Source of the DNA: an uncultured Pelagibacteraceae bacterium
GTDB taxonomy: Bacteria > Pseudomonadota > Alphaproteobacteria > Pelagibacterales > Pelagibacteraceae
Length of the DNA: 46,650 bases
Assembly (NCBI GenBank): GCA_902635865.1
Contig: CACPPD010000005.1
Coordinates: 1-46,650 of the forward strand
Direction of reading: 5' to 3'
The position numbers and the translations under genes are program-made. The notes under the pieces are model-generated. The model ran no database searches, was not told where the DNA came from, and saw nothing but the letters and a program-made list of their open reading frames with translations. Of the stretch, positions 1-7,931 are shown in pieces (the stretch's first letter is position 1; every line of letters begins with the position of its first letter).

Positions 1-323
1 AAATTCTTTTTTAACTATTCTTTTGTGTTCAAACTCTTTTTTAATAATGTCTATTGCAACAGAGGGATTTATTTTTCCACAAGTAAAAAAATCAAAACTA
101 ATAATTCCTTTTTCTGGAAAAGTATGAAAACTAATGTGGCTTTCAGCTAACAAAGCAAGAATGGTAAAACCTTGAGGTTCAAATTTATATTTTGATATAT
201 TTAAGATTGTTACTTTTGCAGCTTTTGCTATCTCATGAATTACTTTTTCAAATACGGATGGATCATACTCTTTACTAGTTCCAATTATATCTAGGGTTAT
301 ATGTTCACCAACTTTTGTCATAA
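1..323 (-). CDS. speD: S-adenosylmethionine decarboxylase proenzyme, 3' end cut by window edge
   Basis: The ATG is at 323-321 and 107 codons are visible before the window ends; no stop is seen. The translation begins MTKVGEHITLDIIG and contains ESHISFHTFPE, the signature of class 1b SpeD, where the serine after the glutamate becomes the pyruvoyl cofactor after self-cleavage, followed by a conserved FDFFTCG stretch. The enzyme makes decarboxylated S-adenosylmethionine, the aminopropyl donor for spermidine synthesis; that step releases methylthioadenosine. The gene is divergent from the aldolase/dehydrogenase gene starting at 407, with 83 bases between them. The link to the mtnP and mtnA genes further right is metabolic sense rather than shared transcription. 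Confidence 0.93.
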
Positions 324-380
324 TATGCTTGATGAAACCTTACTAATCAAATTTTTTGCTTCTTTCAAACAAAAAACTAT

Positions 381-398
381 TATAATACTTCGCTGAGG
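381..398 (+). promoter_or_regulatory. -10 box and ribosome binding site before the aldolase/SDR gene
   Basis: A perfect TATAAT lies at 381-386 and a GAGG Shine-Dalgarno sequence at 395-398, eight bases before the GTG start at 407. Transcription from this -10 would leave a leader of only about 14 bases. The -35 element is weak. The RBS supports the GTG start. Confidence 0.45.
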
Positions 399-406
399 TT
401 GTAACT

Positions 407-2440
407 GTGAAAAACAATTGGTCAAATTTAGAAGCAAAAAAATACATCAAAAAGTATACAAAACTTGGTCATTCAAAAGACATGGCTTTAAGAGTTTATA
501 CAACTAGATTATTAGGAAGAAATAGTCAGCTTGTTCTTCACGGAGGTGGAAATACATCTGTAAAAACATCAATTAAGGATATTGATGGCAAAAATTATGA
601 CGTACTCTGCGTAAAAGGAAGTGGGTGGGACATGGCTGAAATAGAACCAGCTGGCTTACCTGCAGTAAAATTAAATCCACTTTTAGCCCTTAAAAATAAA
701 AAATATTTAAGTGATGAAGATATGGTTGCATATCAAAAAAGAAACTTAATCGATATTAAGTCACCTAACCCATCTGTAGAAACTTTTTTACATGCCTTTT
801 TACCTTTCAAATTTGTTGATCACACTCATTCTGATGCAATTATGGATGTAACAAATAGGGCAAATGGAAAAGATCTTTGCAAAAAAATTTTTGGATCAAA
901 AGTGAGTATAGTGCCATATGTAATGCCAGGCTTTGGTTTGGCTCAAAAAATAAATGAAGTTTATAAGAAAAATCCAAATATTAACTGCTTAATACTTTTA
1001 AATCATGGAATATTTACTTTTGATAATGATGCTAAAAAATCTTATGACTTAATGATTAAATATGTTTCAATTGCAGAAAAAACTGTAAGAAAATTAAAAA
1101 GAAAAAAAATAAAACAAATCAAAAGTTATAATACTAAATTTAAACCTCATGAAATTGCACCAATATTAAGAGGTCTATTAACTGAAAATAAAGATCAAAA
1201 ATTTATACTAAATTTTAGGTCAAACAAAACTTTAAATTATTTTATAAATGGTGAAGAGGTTAAAAGATATTCTGGTATTGGAACTGCTACTCCTGATCAT
1301 GTTATTAGAGTCAAACCTTTTCCATTAGTAATTACACCAAAACAAAATTCAAGTATTGAAGATTTTAAAAAAATAGCAGAGAAAAGTTTTAAAGATTACA
1401 GAAAAAAATATGTGAAATATTTCAATACTAATAAAAAAAAGGTTAAAGGTAAAAAAACAATGCTTGATACTTCACCAAGAGTAATTTTGGTTCAAAACGT
1501 TGGTTTATTTAGTGTAGGTGATAGTCTTAATGCTTCTAAAATAGCTGGGGATTTAACGGAAACAAATGCAAGAGTAATTTCATCAGTTGAAGAAACTACA
1601 AAATATAAATTTATTCCAGAAAAAGATTTATTTGATGTTGAATATTGGTCGCTAGAACAAGCTAAAATTAAAAAAGCTAAAAAAATTTTACAAGGCAATG
1701 TTGTTGTAATAACTGGTGGATTTGGAGCCATTGGCTCAGCAACTTATAAACTATTTAAAAATTATGGTGCAGAAACTGTCTTGCTTGATTACGATGTTAA
1801 AAAAGTAAAAGAAATGCAAGGTAAAATTAAAGATTTATGTTTACACTGTGATGTAAGAAACAAAAGTAGTGTAAAAAATGCTTTCAAAAAAATTAGTGAA
1901 CAATATGGAGGTGTTGATATTTTAATATCAAATGCTGGAACAGCAGTTGGTGGATCTATTGCTGAAGTTGATGATAAAATTTTAAGAAAAAGTTTTGAAG
2001 ATAATTTTTTCTCTCATCAAAATTGTGCGTCAGAAACTATCAAAATAATGAAAAAACAAAATATTCAAGGATGTTTGTTATTTAATATTTCAAAGCAATC
2101 AGTAAATCCTGGAAAAAACTTTGGACCTTATGGTCTTCCAAAAACAGCCTTACTAAGTTTATGTAAACAATATGCATTAGATTATGGTTCGCTTGGAATA
2201 AGATCTAATGGTGTAAATGCTGATAGAATTAGAAGTGGTTTATTAAACGATGGTATGATTAAATCTCGAGCGAAAGCTAGAGATGTTTCAACAGACGAAT
2301 ATATGAGAGGTAATCTACTGCTTAACGAAGTAAAAGCAGAAGATGTTGCAAAAGCATTTTTTCATCTTGCTATTTCAAAAAAAACAACTGGGGCAGTATT
2401 AACTGTAGATGGTGGAAACATAGCCGCCTCCCTAAGATAA
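407..2440 (+). CDS. Bifunctional class II aldolase / short-chain dehydrogenase (RhaD-ADH type)
   Basis: This 677-residue fusion starts at a GTG preceded by GAGG. The N-terminal class II aldolase domain (about 20-390) carries Glu125, the zinc ligands His139 and His141 in FVDHTHSD, and His200 in NHGIFTF. The C-terminal SDR domain (about 430-677) has the Rossmann motif TGGFGAIG (436-443), NAG (509-511) and the Tyr575-x3-Lys579 pair. Proteins of this shape are usually annotated as rhamnulose-1-phosphate aldolase/alcohol dehydrogenase: the aldolase yields DHAP plus an aldehyde and the SDR oxidises or reduces the aldehyde. Here no sugar kinase or isomerase is adjacent; instead the gene converges on mtnA with one base between the stops, and mtnP follows. 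I infer 5-methylthioribulose-1-phosphate (or 5-deoxyribulose-1-phosphate) as the likely substrate. Family call is firm; substrate is inference. Confidence 0.88.
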   Translation: MKNNWSNLEAKKYIKKYTKLGHSKDMALRVYTTRLLGRNSQLVLHGGGNTSVKTSIKDIDGKNYDVLCVKGSGWDMAEIEPAGLPAVKLNPLLALKNKKYLSDEDMVAYQKRNLIDIKSPNPSVETFLHAFLPFKFVDHTHSDAIMDVTNRANGKDLCKKIFGSKVSIVPYVMPGFGLAQKINEVYKKNPNINCLILLNHGIFTFDNDAKKSYDLMIKYVSIAEKTVRKLKRKKIKQIKSYNTKFKPHEIAPILRGLLTENKDQKFILNFRSNKTLNYFINGEEVKRYSGIGTATPDHVIRVKPFPLVITPKQNSSIEDFKKIAEKSFKDYRKKYVKYFNTNKKKVKGKKTMLDTSPRVILVQNVGLFSVGDSLNASKIAGDLTETNARVISSVEETTKYKFIPEKDLFDVEYWSLEQAKIKKAKKILQGNVVVITGGFGAIGSATYKLFKNYGAETVLLDYDVKKVKEMQGKIKDLCLHCDVRNKSSVKNAFKKISEQYGGVDILISNAGTAVGGSIAEVDDKILRKSFEDNFFSHQNCASETIKIMKKQNIQGCLLFNISKQSVNPGKNFGPYGLPKTALLSLCKQYALDYGSLGIRSNGVNADRIRSGLLNDGMIKSRAKARDVSTDEYMRGNLLLNEVKAEDVAKAFFHLAISKKTTGAVLTVDGGNIAASLR

Positions 2441-2456
2441 ATTATTTAAATAATTT
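2439..2456. repeat. 18-bp AT-only perfect palindrome spanning two convergent stop codons
   Basis: AAATTATTTAAATAATTT is self-complementary and covers the stop of the plus-strand aldolase gene (TAA, 2438-2440) and of minus-strand mtnA (2444-2442). It may act as a weak bidirectional end signal, but it has no G or C and no long T tract, so a normal intrinsic terminator is doubtful. Confidence 0.3.
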
Positions 2457-3518
2457 CCTTAGTCCTTCTGTAGAAGCATCCGAAATCCCTCTTTCAGTGA
2501 TCAATCCTGTTACATATTTTGATGGTGTTACATCAAAAGCTAAATTCATAGCTTTACTTTTATTTGGATAAATTAAAACCTTCTTAATCTCATTATTCTC
2601 ATCTATACCTTCAACATGAGATAATTCTTCAGAGTTTCTTTCTTCTATTGGAATATCTTTTGAGTCTTTTATATCCCAATCTATAGTTGAACTTGGTAAC
2701 GCTACATAAAAAGGAATATTGTTATCATGAGCAGCTAATGCTTTAAGATAAGTTCCAATTTTATTACAAACATCTCCATTAGATAAAGTTCTATCAGTTC
2801 CCACAATACACATATCAACCTCACCTCTTTGCATCAAAATTCCACCTGTGTTATCAGCAATAATAGTATTAGGAATTTCTTCTTCATTTAATTCATAGGA
2901 GGTTAAATTTGCACCTTGGTTTCTTGGTCGTGTTTCATCTACCCATATATGAACTGGTATACCTTTTTTGTGTGCATGATAAATTGGTGATGTAGCAGTG
3001 CCCCAATTAATTGTTGCTAACCAACCCGCATTACAATGAGTTAATATGTTTACTGTGTCTTTCTTTTTATTGTAAATTTCTTCAATTATTTTTAGTCCAT
3101 TAATACCAATATTTTTACAAAACTTTTCATCTTCATCACATATTTCTTTTGCTTCATTTAAAGCAATGCTTAATGTTTGATCACTATTAATTCCAGCTAA
3201 TTTTTTTATCATTCTTTCAACGGCCCATTTTAAATTAATAGCCGTAGGTCTTGATTGAATTAAATCTTCTAAGCTTTTTTTAATAAAATTAGAATCATTT
3301 TTTTCCATAATAGCTAAAACAATACCGTAAGCAGCGGTTCCACCTATTAATGGCGCTCCTCTAACCTCCATAATTTTGATGGCATTGATTGCATCTTTTA
3401 CGGTTTTGAGATCTTTAATTATAAATTGATGTGGAAGTTTTGTTTGATCAATAATTTTAACAGTTTGACTTTTCTCATCAAACCAAATTGTTCGATATTC
3501 TTTTCCCTCTATTTTCAT
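2442..3518 (-). CDS. mtnA: S-methyl-5-thioribose-1-phosphate isomerase
   Basis: This 358-residue protein has the usual length of the MtnA family (eIF2B-related). It carries RGAP (53-56), the catalytic Cys162 in LTHCNAGWLAT, DNTGGILMQ (222-230) and the general acid/base Asp242 in VGTDRTLSNGDVCNKIGTY. It converts 5-methylthioribose-1-phosphate to 5-methylthioribulose-1-phosphate in methylthioadenosine salvage; some members also isomerise 5-deoxyribose-1-phosphate. The start ATG overlaps the stop of the upstream hydrolase gene as ATGA, so translation is probably coupled. It is the last gene of the minus-strand unit mtnP-hydrolase-mtnA. None of the enzymes of the oxygen-dependent methionine salvage branch (MtnB, C, D, W, X) is in the window. 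Confidence 0.95.
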   Translation of the reverse strand: MKIEGKEYRTIWFDEKSQTVKIIDQTKLPHQFIIKDLKTVKDAINAIKIMEVRGAPLIGGTAAYGIVLAIMEKNDSNFIKKSLEDLIQSRPTAINLKWAVERMIKKLAGINSDQTLSIALNEAKEICDEDEKFCKNIGINGLKIIEEIYNKKKDTVNILTHCNAGWLATINWGTATSPIYHAHKKGIPVHIWVDETRPRNQGANLTSYELNEEEIPNTIIADNTGGILMQRGEVDMCIVGTDRTLSNGDVCNKIGTYLKALAAHDNNIPFYVALPSSTIDWDIKDSKDIPIEERNSEELSHVEGIDENNEIKKVLIYPNKSKAMNLAFDVTPSKYVTGLITERGISDASTEGLRKLFK

Positions 3519-4456
3519 TTCAATCTTGATGCGATATAATCTAATATTGTTGGATTATAATATTGAAAACAAAGTCCAAGATCCATATCATGACCTTTTT
3601 TTACTGGTTCCTCCCAGTCATCTCCTTTTCTCTTACATCTTTTTCCATTAATTTTATAATTTTCTGAAATTACTATTCTTTTCATCCCAGGAATTTGTTC
3701 TAACCAATCAGATAATAATCCTTCATATTTATCCTTTGGATGTGTGAAGGCTAATATAGGAACTTTTAAATTATTTTTAATTTCGTCATTCATCTTTTGT
3801 CGCAAATCATGAGGTCCTTGATATTTTTTTCTAAATTTAGCCATTGCTTTTTCTACACCATTTTTTTTTACTTTATATTTAGAAGATAATTTTCCAAAAC
3901 ATGCTTGCATATAAGATATGCCTCCACCCGCCTTATCTGGGTACCTAGACATAAACAATAACGTGGTTAAACCGCCACAAGAATGTCCAGTAACAAAAAC
4001 TTGTTTTCTTGGTACTCCCGCATCTACAAATTTTTCAATTAATTCTAAATTTAATTCTACTCTTTTATCCAATATATGCTTACCTACATAAATTTTTGGT
4101 ACAGGCTTTAACCACCACCAATCCTTTTTTTTAGACATATTTTTAGACATATCTCCTCTAAGATGAGTTGAGCATAAATTATAAACCATTATTTTTTTTC
4201 CATTAACCTCTTGGTCTATCAAAGATGCATGATTTCTTAAGTTTGATACCCATGTACAATTTTTTGCGATATCATTTTCGTCTTGTCCGTGATTATAAAT
4301 TAAAATAATTTTATTTTTAGGATCCTTAATTTCAAAATTCTTAATCAATCTAACCTCTTTATTAATAAATCCGCTTTCATTAATCTTATCGTTAGGTCCT
4401 GCATAAGCTAGAGTTGAAAATAATATAAAAGTAAAAATTAATAATATTTTTCTCAT
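3515..4456 (-). CDS. Exported alpha/beta hydrolase of unknown substrate
   Basis: The 313-residue protein starts with a signal peptide, a short basic start and then a hydrophobic run ending in LAYA (about 1-19), so it should be periplasmic or attached outside. The nucleophile elbow GHSCGG places the catalytic serine at 159; a C-terminal stretch with KKGHDMDLG may supply the histidine. There are several cysteines (67, 95, 160 and others) that could form disulfides. The gene overlaps mtnP and mtnA by ATGA junctions on both sides, so it is translated as part of the mtn operon, which is odd because both partners are cytoplasmic. It could be a poly-specific esterase or a dienelactone-hydrolase relative; I do not recognise the substrate. 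Confidence 0.8.
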   Translation of the reverse strand: MRKILLIFTFILFSTLAYAGPNDKINESGFINKEVRLIKNFEIKDPKNKIILIYNHGQDENDIAKNCTWVSNLRNHASLIDQEVNGKKIMVYNLCSTHLRGDMSKNMSKKKDWWWLKPVPKIYVGKHILDKRVELNLELIEKFVDAGVPRKQVFVTGHSCGGLTTLLFMSRYPDKAGGGISYMQACFGKLSSKYKVKKNGVEKAMAKFRKKYQGPHDLRQKMNDEIKNNLKVPILAFTHPKDKYEGLLSDWLEQIPGMKRIVISENYKINGKRCKRKGDDWEEPVKKGHDMDLGLCFQYYNPTILDYIASRLK

Positions 4457-5328
4457 TTTTTTAAAAGTATCCTACCTGCTACTGTTTTAAGTTTCTCAAT
4501 TGTTTTTTTAGTTCTTTTCTCAGGTGCTGTTATTATTGCTACATCTAAACAATTATTAGTTGGATCATTAGGATCAATATGACTTTCAAAGTTGTCAATC
4601 AAATTTTTAATCATGATTTTTGCTTTTTCAGCGTTTCCTAATAATACTTTAATCACTTGTTGCACGTCAACATTTTCATGGTCTGGATGCCAACAATCAA
4701 AATCAGTTACCATAGATACTGATGCATATCTAATTTCTGCCTCTCTTGCTAATTTTGCTTCGGGCATATTTGTCATTCCAATTACATCTGCTTTCCAAGA
4801 TCTATATAAATTAGATTCTGCCAATGTAGAAAATTGTGGCCCTTCCATAACTACATAAGTTCCATTTCTTTGATAATCTATATTTGATTTTTTTATTGCT
4901 TCTTCGCAAGCATTCATTAATCCGTTAGAAGTTGGATGAGCCATTGATACATGAGCAACAATCTCATCATCAAAAAAGGTTTTGGTTCTTGCAAAAGTTC
5001 TATCGATAAATTGATCAACGATTACAAATTTTCCAGGGGGTAAATTTTCTTTTAGAGAACCAACAGCTGATACAGAAACTATATCTGTTACACCTAGCTG
5101 CTTAAGTGCATCTATATTTGCTCTAAAATTAATATTAGAAGGAGAAATAAAATGCCCTCTTCCGTGTCTTGGTAAAAAATAAACTTCTTTATTATTATAA
5201 TTTGTTTTTAAAATTTGATCAGAAGGCTTTCCCCAGGGTGTTTGTAAATAAAGTAATTCTCTTTCTTTGAATTCCTCTACGTCATAAAGACCACTTCCAC
5301 CAATAATTGCTAATTTATTTGTTGTCAT
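4453..5328 (-). CDS. mtnP: S-methyl-5'-thioadenosine phosphorylase
   Basis: This 291-residue protein belongs to the MTAP/PNP family. It shows GGSGLYD (10-16) and RHGRGH (54-59) for phosphate binding, MEGPQFST (161-168), MTNMPEA (185-191) and TDFDCWH near 208-214. The DxD in the last motif is typical of adenosine/MTA-specific members, as opposed to the Asn found in guanosine/inosine-specific ones. It cleaves methylthioadenosine with phosphate to adenine and methylthioribose-1-phosphate. It is the first gene of the minus-strand operon with the hydrolase and mtnA, and is divergent from apt, which would reuse the adenine, across a 41-base gap that must hold both promoters. Confidence 0.94.
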   Translation of the reverse strand: MTTNKLAIIGGSGLYDVEEFKERELLYLQTPWGKPSDQILKTNYNNKEVYFLPRHGRGHFISPSNINFRANIDALKQLGVTDIVSVSAVGSLKENLPPGKFVIVDQFIDRTFARTKTFFDDEIVAHVSMAHPTSNGLMNACEEAIKKSNIDYQRNGTYVVMEGPQFSTLAESNLYRSWKADVIGMTNMPEAKLAREAEIRYASVSMVTDFDCWHPDHENVDVQQVIKVLLGNAEKAKIMIKNLIDNFESHIDPNDPTNNCLDVAIITAPEKRTKKTIEKLKTVAGRILLKK

Positions 5329-5369
5329 AATTAAAAATATATTTATTTATACTTTTATAATTAACTATT

Positions 5370-5897
5370 ATGAACTTAAAAAATTATATTAGATCTATTC
5401 CTGATTATCCAAAAAAAGGCATTTTATTTAGAGATATAACTACTTTAATTAAAGACGAAAATGCATTTGAGGAGACAATTAATCAAATTGTTGAAAGATC
5501 AAAAAAATTTAACTTCACTAAAATTGCGGCTATAGAATCTAGAGGATTTGTATTCGCTTCTGCAGTTTCATTTGTACTTAAAAAACCATTTATTATGCTT
5601 AGAAAAAAAAATAAATTGCCAGCTGATGTTCATTCAGTAGATTTTGAACTTGAATATGGAACCGCAACAATTGAGGTCCATAAAGACTCTATAAATGAAA
5701 AAGATGAAGTATTAATAATAGATGATCTTATTGCTACTGGAGGAACAGCTAAAGCAGCAGCAAAATTAGTTGAGATTTCTAAAGGTCAAGTTGCCGGATT
5801 TGTATTTGTAATAAACTTATTTGACTTAGGTGGATCAGATAATTTAGTAAAAAATGATTATAAAGTTGAGAATTTAATTGAATTTCCAGGACATTAG
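5370..5897 (+). CDS. apt: Adenine phosphoribosyltransferase
   Basis: This 175-residue protein has the Apt N-terminus (IPDYPKKGILFRDITTL), the ESRGF motif (56-60) and the PRPP-binding loop IIDDLIATGGTA (116-127). It converts adenine plus PRPP to AMP in the cytoplasm. The position opposite mtnP makes it the natural sink for adenine released from methylthioadenosine. It ends in TAG, showing that amber is an ordinary stop in this genome. The guaC gene follows 69 bases later in the same direction. Confidence 0.95.
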   Translation: MNLKNYIRSIPDYPKKGILFRDITTLIKDENAFEETINQIVERSKKFNFTKIAAIESRGFVFASAVSFVLKKPFIMLRKKNKLPADVHSVDFELEYGTATIEVHKDSINEKDEVLIIDDLIATGGTAKAAAKLVEISKGQVAGFVFVINLFDLGGSDNLVKNDYKVENLIEFPGH

Positions 5898-5908
5898 AAA
5901 ATAAAAAC

Positions 5909-5928
5909 TTATCCACAGGCTATATAAT
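5909..5928 (+). promoter_or_regulatory. Consensus DnaA box next to a -10-like box, before guaC
   Basis: TTATCCACA (5909-5917) is a perfect consensus DnaA box. Five bases downstream lies TATAAT (5923-5928), so DnaA binding would fall inside the spacer of a promoter using that -10. No second consensus box is seen in the gap 5898-5966, so this is not an origin by itself. A role in DnaA control of guaC is inference. Confidence 0.4.
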
Positions 5929-5966
5929 GTTTGAAATTAATTTTTATGATTATAACTTAATTAAGA

Positions 5967-7001
5967 ATGAGAATTGAGGAAGAGTTAAAATTAGATTATT
6001 CAGATGTACTATTTAGACCCAAAAGAAGTACATTAAAAAGTCGAAAAGATGTTAACTTACTAAGAACCTATAGATTCAAATACAGCAAGAACGAGTGGTC
6101 AGGTATTCCAATAATGGCAGCTAATATGGATGGAGTTGGAGAATTAAGTGTTGCTGAAAAATTAAATGAGTACGGAATGATTACATCTTTAACAAAACAA
6201 CACGATGTTAAAAAAATTAAACAAAATATAAATATAAAAAAAATATTTCCTAACATTGCACTTAGTGTTGGAATAAAAAAAGAAGATTTTCAAAATTTAG
6301 ATAAAGTTTTAAAAGAATTTAGTTTTTTTAAATTTATTTGTATTGATGTTGCTAATGGATACACAGAGCATTTTACTAATTTCATTAAATCAGTCAGAGA
6401 TAAATATCCTACTAAAACGATCATTGCTGGTAATGTAGTCACTGCGGATATGACTCAAGAATTAGTTCTAAGTGGTGCAGATATTGTTAAAGTTGGGATT
6501 GGACCTGGAAGTGTTTGTACGACTAGAATACAAACTGGAGTTGGTTATCCACAATTAAGCGCAGTAATCGAATGTGCTGATGCAGCTCATGGACTTGGTG
6601 CACATGTAATAGCAGATGGTGGTTGCACATGCCCTGGGGATGTTGCTAAAGGTTTTGGAGGTGGTGCAGATTTTGTAATGCTTGGAGGTATGCTAGCTGG
6701 GCATGACGAAGGCAAAGGTAAAATTGTTAAAGTCAATGGAGAAAAATATATAGAGTTTTACGGATCCAGTTCTGAAGTTGCTAATAAAAAACACTATGGT
6801 GGACTATCAGATTATCGAAGTAGTGAAGGAAGAAAAGTTAGAGTAAAATACAGAGGTAAAATTAACGATACAATTTTAAATATTCTTGGTGGCGTAAGAA
6901 GTAGCTGTACTTATGTTGGAGCACCTTCACTAAAACAATTAAGTAAATGCACAACCTTTGTTAGAGTATCAAATCAGTTTAACGATAGTTTAATTAAATA
7001 A
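5967..7001 (+). CDS. guaC: GMP reductase
   Basis: At 344 residues this matches the length of bacterial GMP reductase and lacks the CBS pair of IMP dehydrogenase. It has DYSDVLFRPKRS near the N-terminus, the catalytic loop GIGPGSVCTTR with the nucleophile Cys184, and a GGCTCPGDVAKGFGGGADFVMLGG phosphate-binding region around 218-241. It reduces GMP to IMP with NADPH, allowing guanine nucleotides to be turned into adenine nucleotides. It converges on the xanthine/guanine phosphoribosyltransferase gene with four bases between stops. Together with apt and mtnP it makes a compact purine salvage block. Confidence 0.93.
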   Translation: MRIEEELKLDYSDVLFRPKRSTLKSRKDVNLLRTYRFKYSKNEWSGIPIMAANMDGVGELSVAEKLNEYGMITSLTKQHDVKKIKQNINIKKIFPNIALSVGIKKEDFQNLDKVLKEFSFFKFICIDVANGYTEHFTNFIKSVRDKYPTKTIIAGNVVTADMTQELVLSGADIVKVGIGPGSVCTTRIQTGVGYPQLSAVIECADAAHGLGAHVIADGGCTCPGDVAKGFGGGADFVMLGGMLAGHDEGKGKIVKVNGEKYIEFYGSSSEVANKKHYGGLSDYRSSEGRKVRVKYRGKINDTILNILGGVRSSCTYVGAPSLKQLSKCTTFVRVSNQFNDSLIK

Positions 7002-7005
7002 TTAC

Positions 7006-7521
7006 CTATTCGAAATTAAAATCTTTTATGTTTGTAGTTTCATATTTCTCGAATGGCATATGTATCCAAGGAGAGTCTTTCAAGTAATCTACGGAATAGT
7101 CAGGTTTAAATTTTGAAGCAGATTTATGCCATATAACTGCAGTTTTAATTTTTTCCTCTAAATAAAATCCATAAAAATGCTCCAACCATTTAATACTTTT
7201 TATTAGAGTTTTTCCAGAGTCAGTTAAATCATCAACCAGCAAAACATGTGAACCTAAATTTGGAGTAGTTTTTGCCAAATCTCTTGAGAAAGTAAACTGT
7301 CCTTGTTGGTTTTTAATATCATCACTATCTCCATGATAAGATTCAACAGACAAGATGGCTAAAGGGACATTGAAAAGCCTACTGAAAACGTCCCCTACTC
7401 TTAACCCACCTTTTGCAATACAAATAATTTGATTGAATTTTAAATTATCGTCATAAATTTTTTTAGCTAATTGCTCTATTTTATTATGATAATCTTCCCA
7501 AGTTATATAAATATCTTTCAT
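7006..7521 (-). CDS. Gpt-like purine (xanthine/guanine) phosphoribosyltransferase
   Basis: The 171-residue protein contains a type I PRTase fold: an IAKGGLRVGDVFSR segment (35-48), a short flexible hood, and the PRPP loop VLLVDDLTDSGKT (93-105). These resemble Gpt, which converts guanine, xanthine or hypoxanthine to the monophosphates. The neighbouring guaC fits guanine salvage. The N-terminus (ITWEDYHNKIEQLAKKI) is also like that of small archaeal-type PRTases, so the base specificity is uncertain. The gene is followed on its own strand side by no partner; the tRNA-Met lies seven bases beyond its start. Confidence 0.8.
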   Translation of the reverse strand: MKDIYITWEDYHNKIEQLAKKIYDDNLKFNQIICIAKGGLRVGDVFSRLFNVPLAILSVESYHGDSDDIKNQQGQFTFSRDLAKTTPNLGSHVLLVDDLTDSGKTLIKSIKWLEHFYGFYLEEKIKTAVIWHKSASKFKPDYSVDYLKDSPWIHMPFEKYETTNIKDFNFE

Positions 7522-7527
7522 AATTTA

Positions 7528-7604
7528 TGGTAGCGGGAAGTGGGATCGAACCACTGACCTCGGGCTTATGAGTCCCGCGCTCTAACCAACTGAGCTACCC
7601 CGCC
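7528..7604 (-). tRNA. tRNA-Met (CAT anticodon), elongator type
   Basis: Read on the minus strand, the 77 bases fold as a full cloverleaf: acceptor GGCGGGG with TCCCGCT, D arm GCTCAGTTGGTTAGAGC, anticodon loop CTCATAA, T arm AGTGG-TTCGATC-CCACT, and encoded CCA. The D arm and G1 pairing are unlike initiator tRNA, so elongator Met is favoured; a lysidine-modified Ile2 tRNA with the same anticodon cannot be excluded. The innermost pair of the anticodon stem is an A31-G39 mismatch, and the acceptor has two G-U pairs. Confidence 0.93.
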
Positions 7605-7619
7605 ATAATTGATAAATGA

Positions 7620-7647
7620 TTTATAATATAAATCTTTATTGTTTCAA
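7620..7647 (-). promoter_or_regulatory. Predicted promoter of the tRNA-Met gene
   Basis: On the minus strand TTGAAA (7647-7642) is followed after 16 bases by TATAAA (7625-7620), which would start transcription about 10 bases before the mature tRNA end at 7604. The match to the sigma-70 consensus is good but unverified. Confidence 0.45.
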
Positions 7648-7672
7648 TAAACTTTTTAAATCAAACTCTAAA

Positions 7673-7882
7673 CTAGATAATAAAATAAATAGCTAACGAA
7701 CTAACTAAACCAGCCAAAATAATTGAAAAAACAATTCTTTTTTTTAATGCTCTTTTTTGATCTAATCTAACTCTATTTAATAAAATATTTACATTAGTTG
7801 TTTTAATCTTATCAAATTCTGTAGCTTTATTTGAAGCAATGTCAGGATTAGTTGATATTATGTCTTGATCGTTTTTTTTCAC
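7673..7882 (-). CDS. Small tail-anchored membrane protein, unknown function
   Basis: This 69-residue protein has a polar N-terminal half, a basic stretch (VRLDQKRALKKR) and one hydrophobic C-terminal segment (about 50-69), so it should sit in the membrane with its N-terminus in the cytoplasm. The start is GTG at 7882-7880 with AGG just upstream; an in-frame stop lies immediately before, so no longer start exists. The second half resembles the 65-residue protein at 17793-17990: both have NV-x-(I/V)-L, a charged helix ending in a basic cluster, and then the membrane segment. Function is unknown. Its presence between tRNA-Met and the flavoprotein operon says little about its role. Confidence 0.65.
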   Translation of the reverse strand: MKKNDQDIISTNPDIASNKATEFDKIKTTNVNILLNRVRLDQKRALKKRIVFSIILAGLVSSLAIYFII

Positions 7883-7931
7883 ACCCTATTTAAACAGTTA
7901 ATTCATTTAAACACAACAAAATTGAAAAAAA

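Noticed and set aside
5898..5966. Replication origin at the DnaA box
   Set aside because: Only a single consensus box, with no cluster and no dnaA, dnaN or similar gene nearby.
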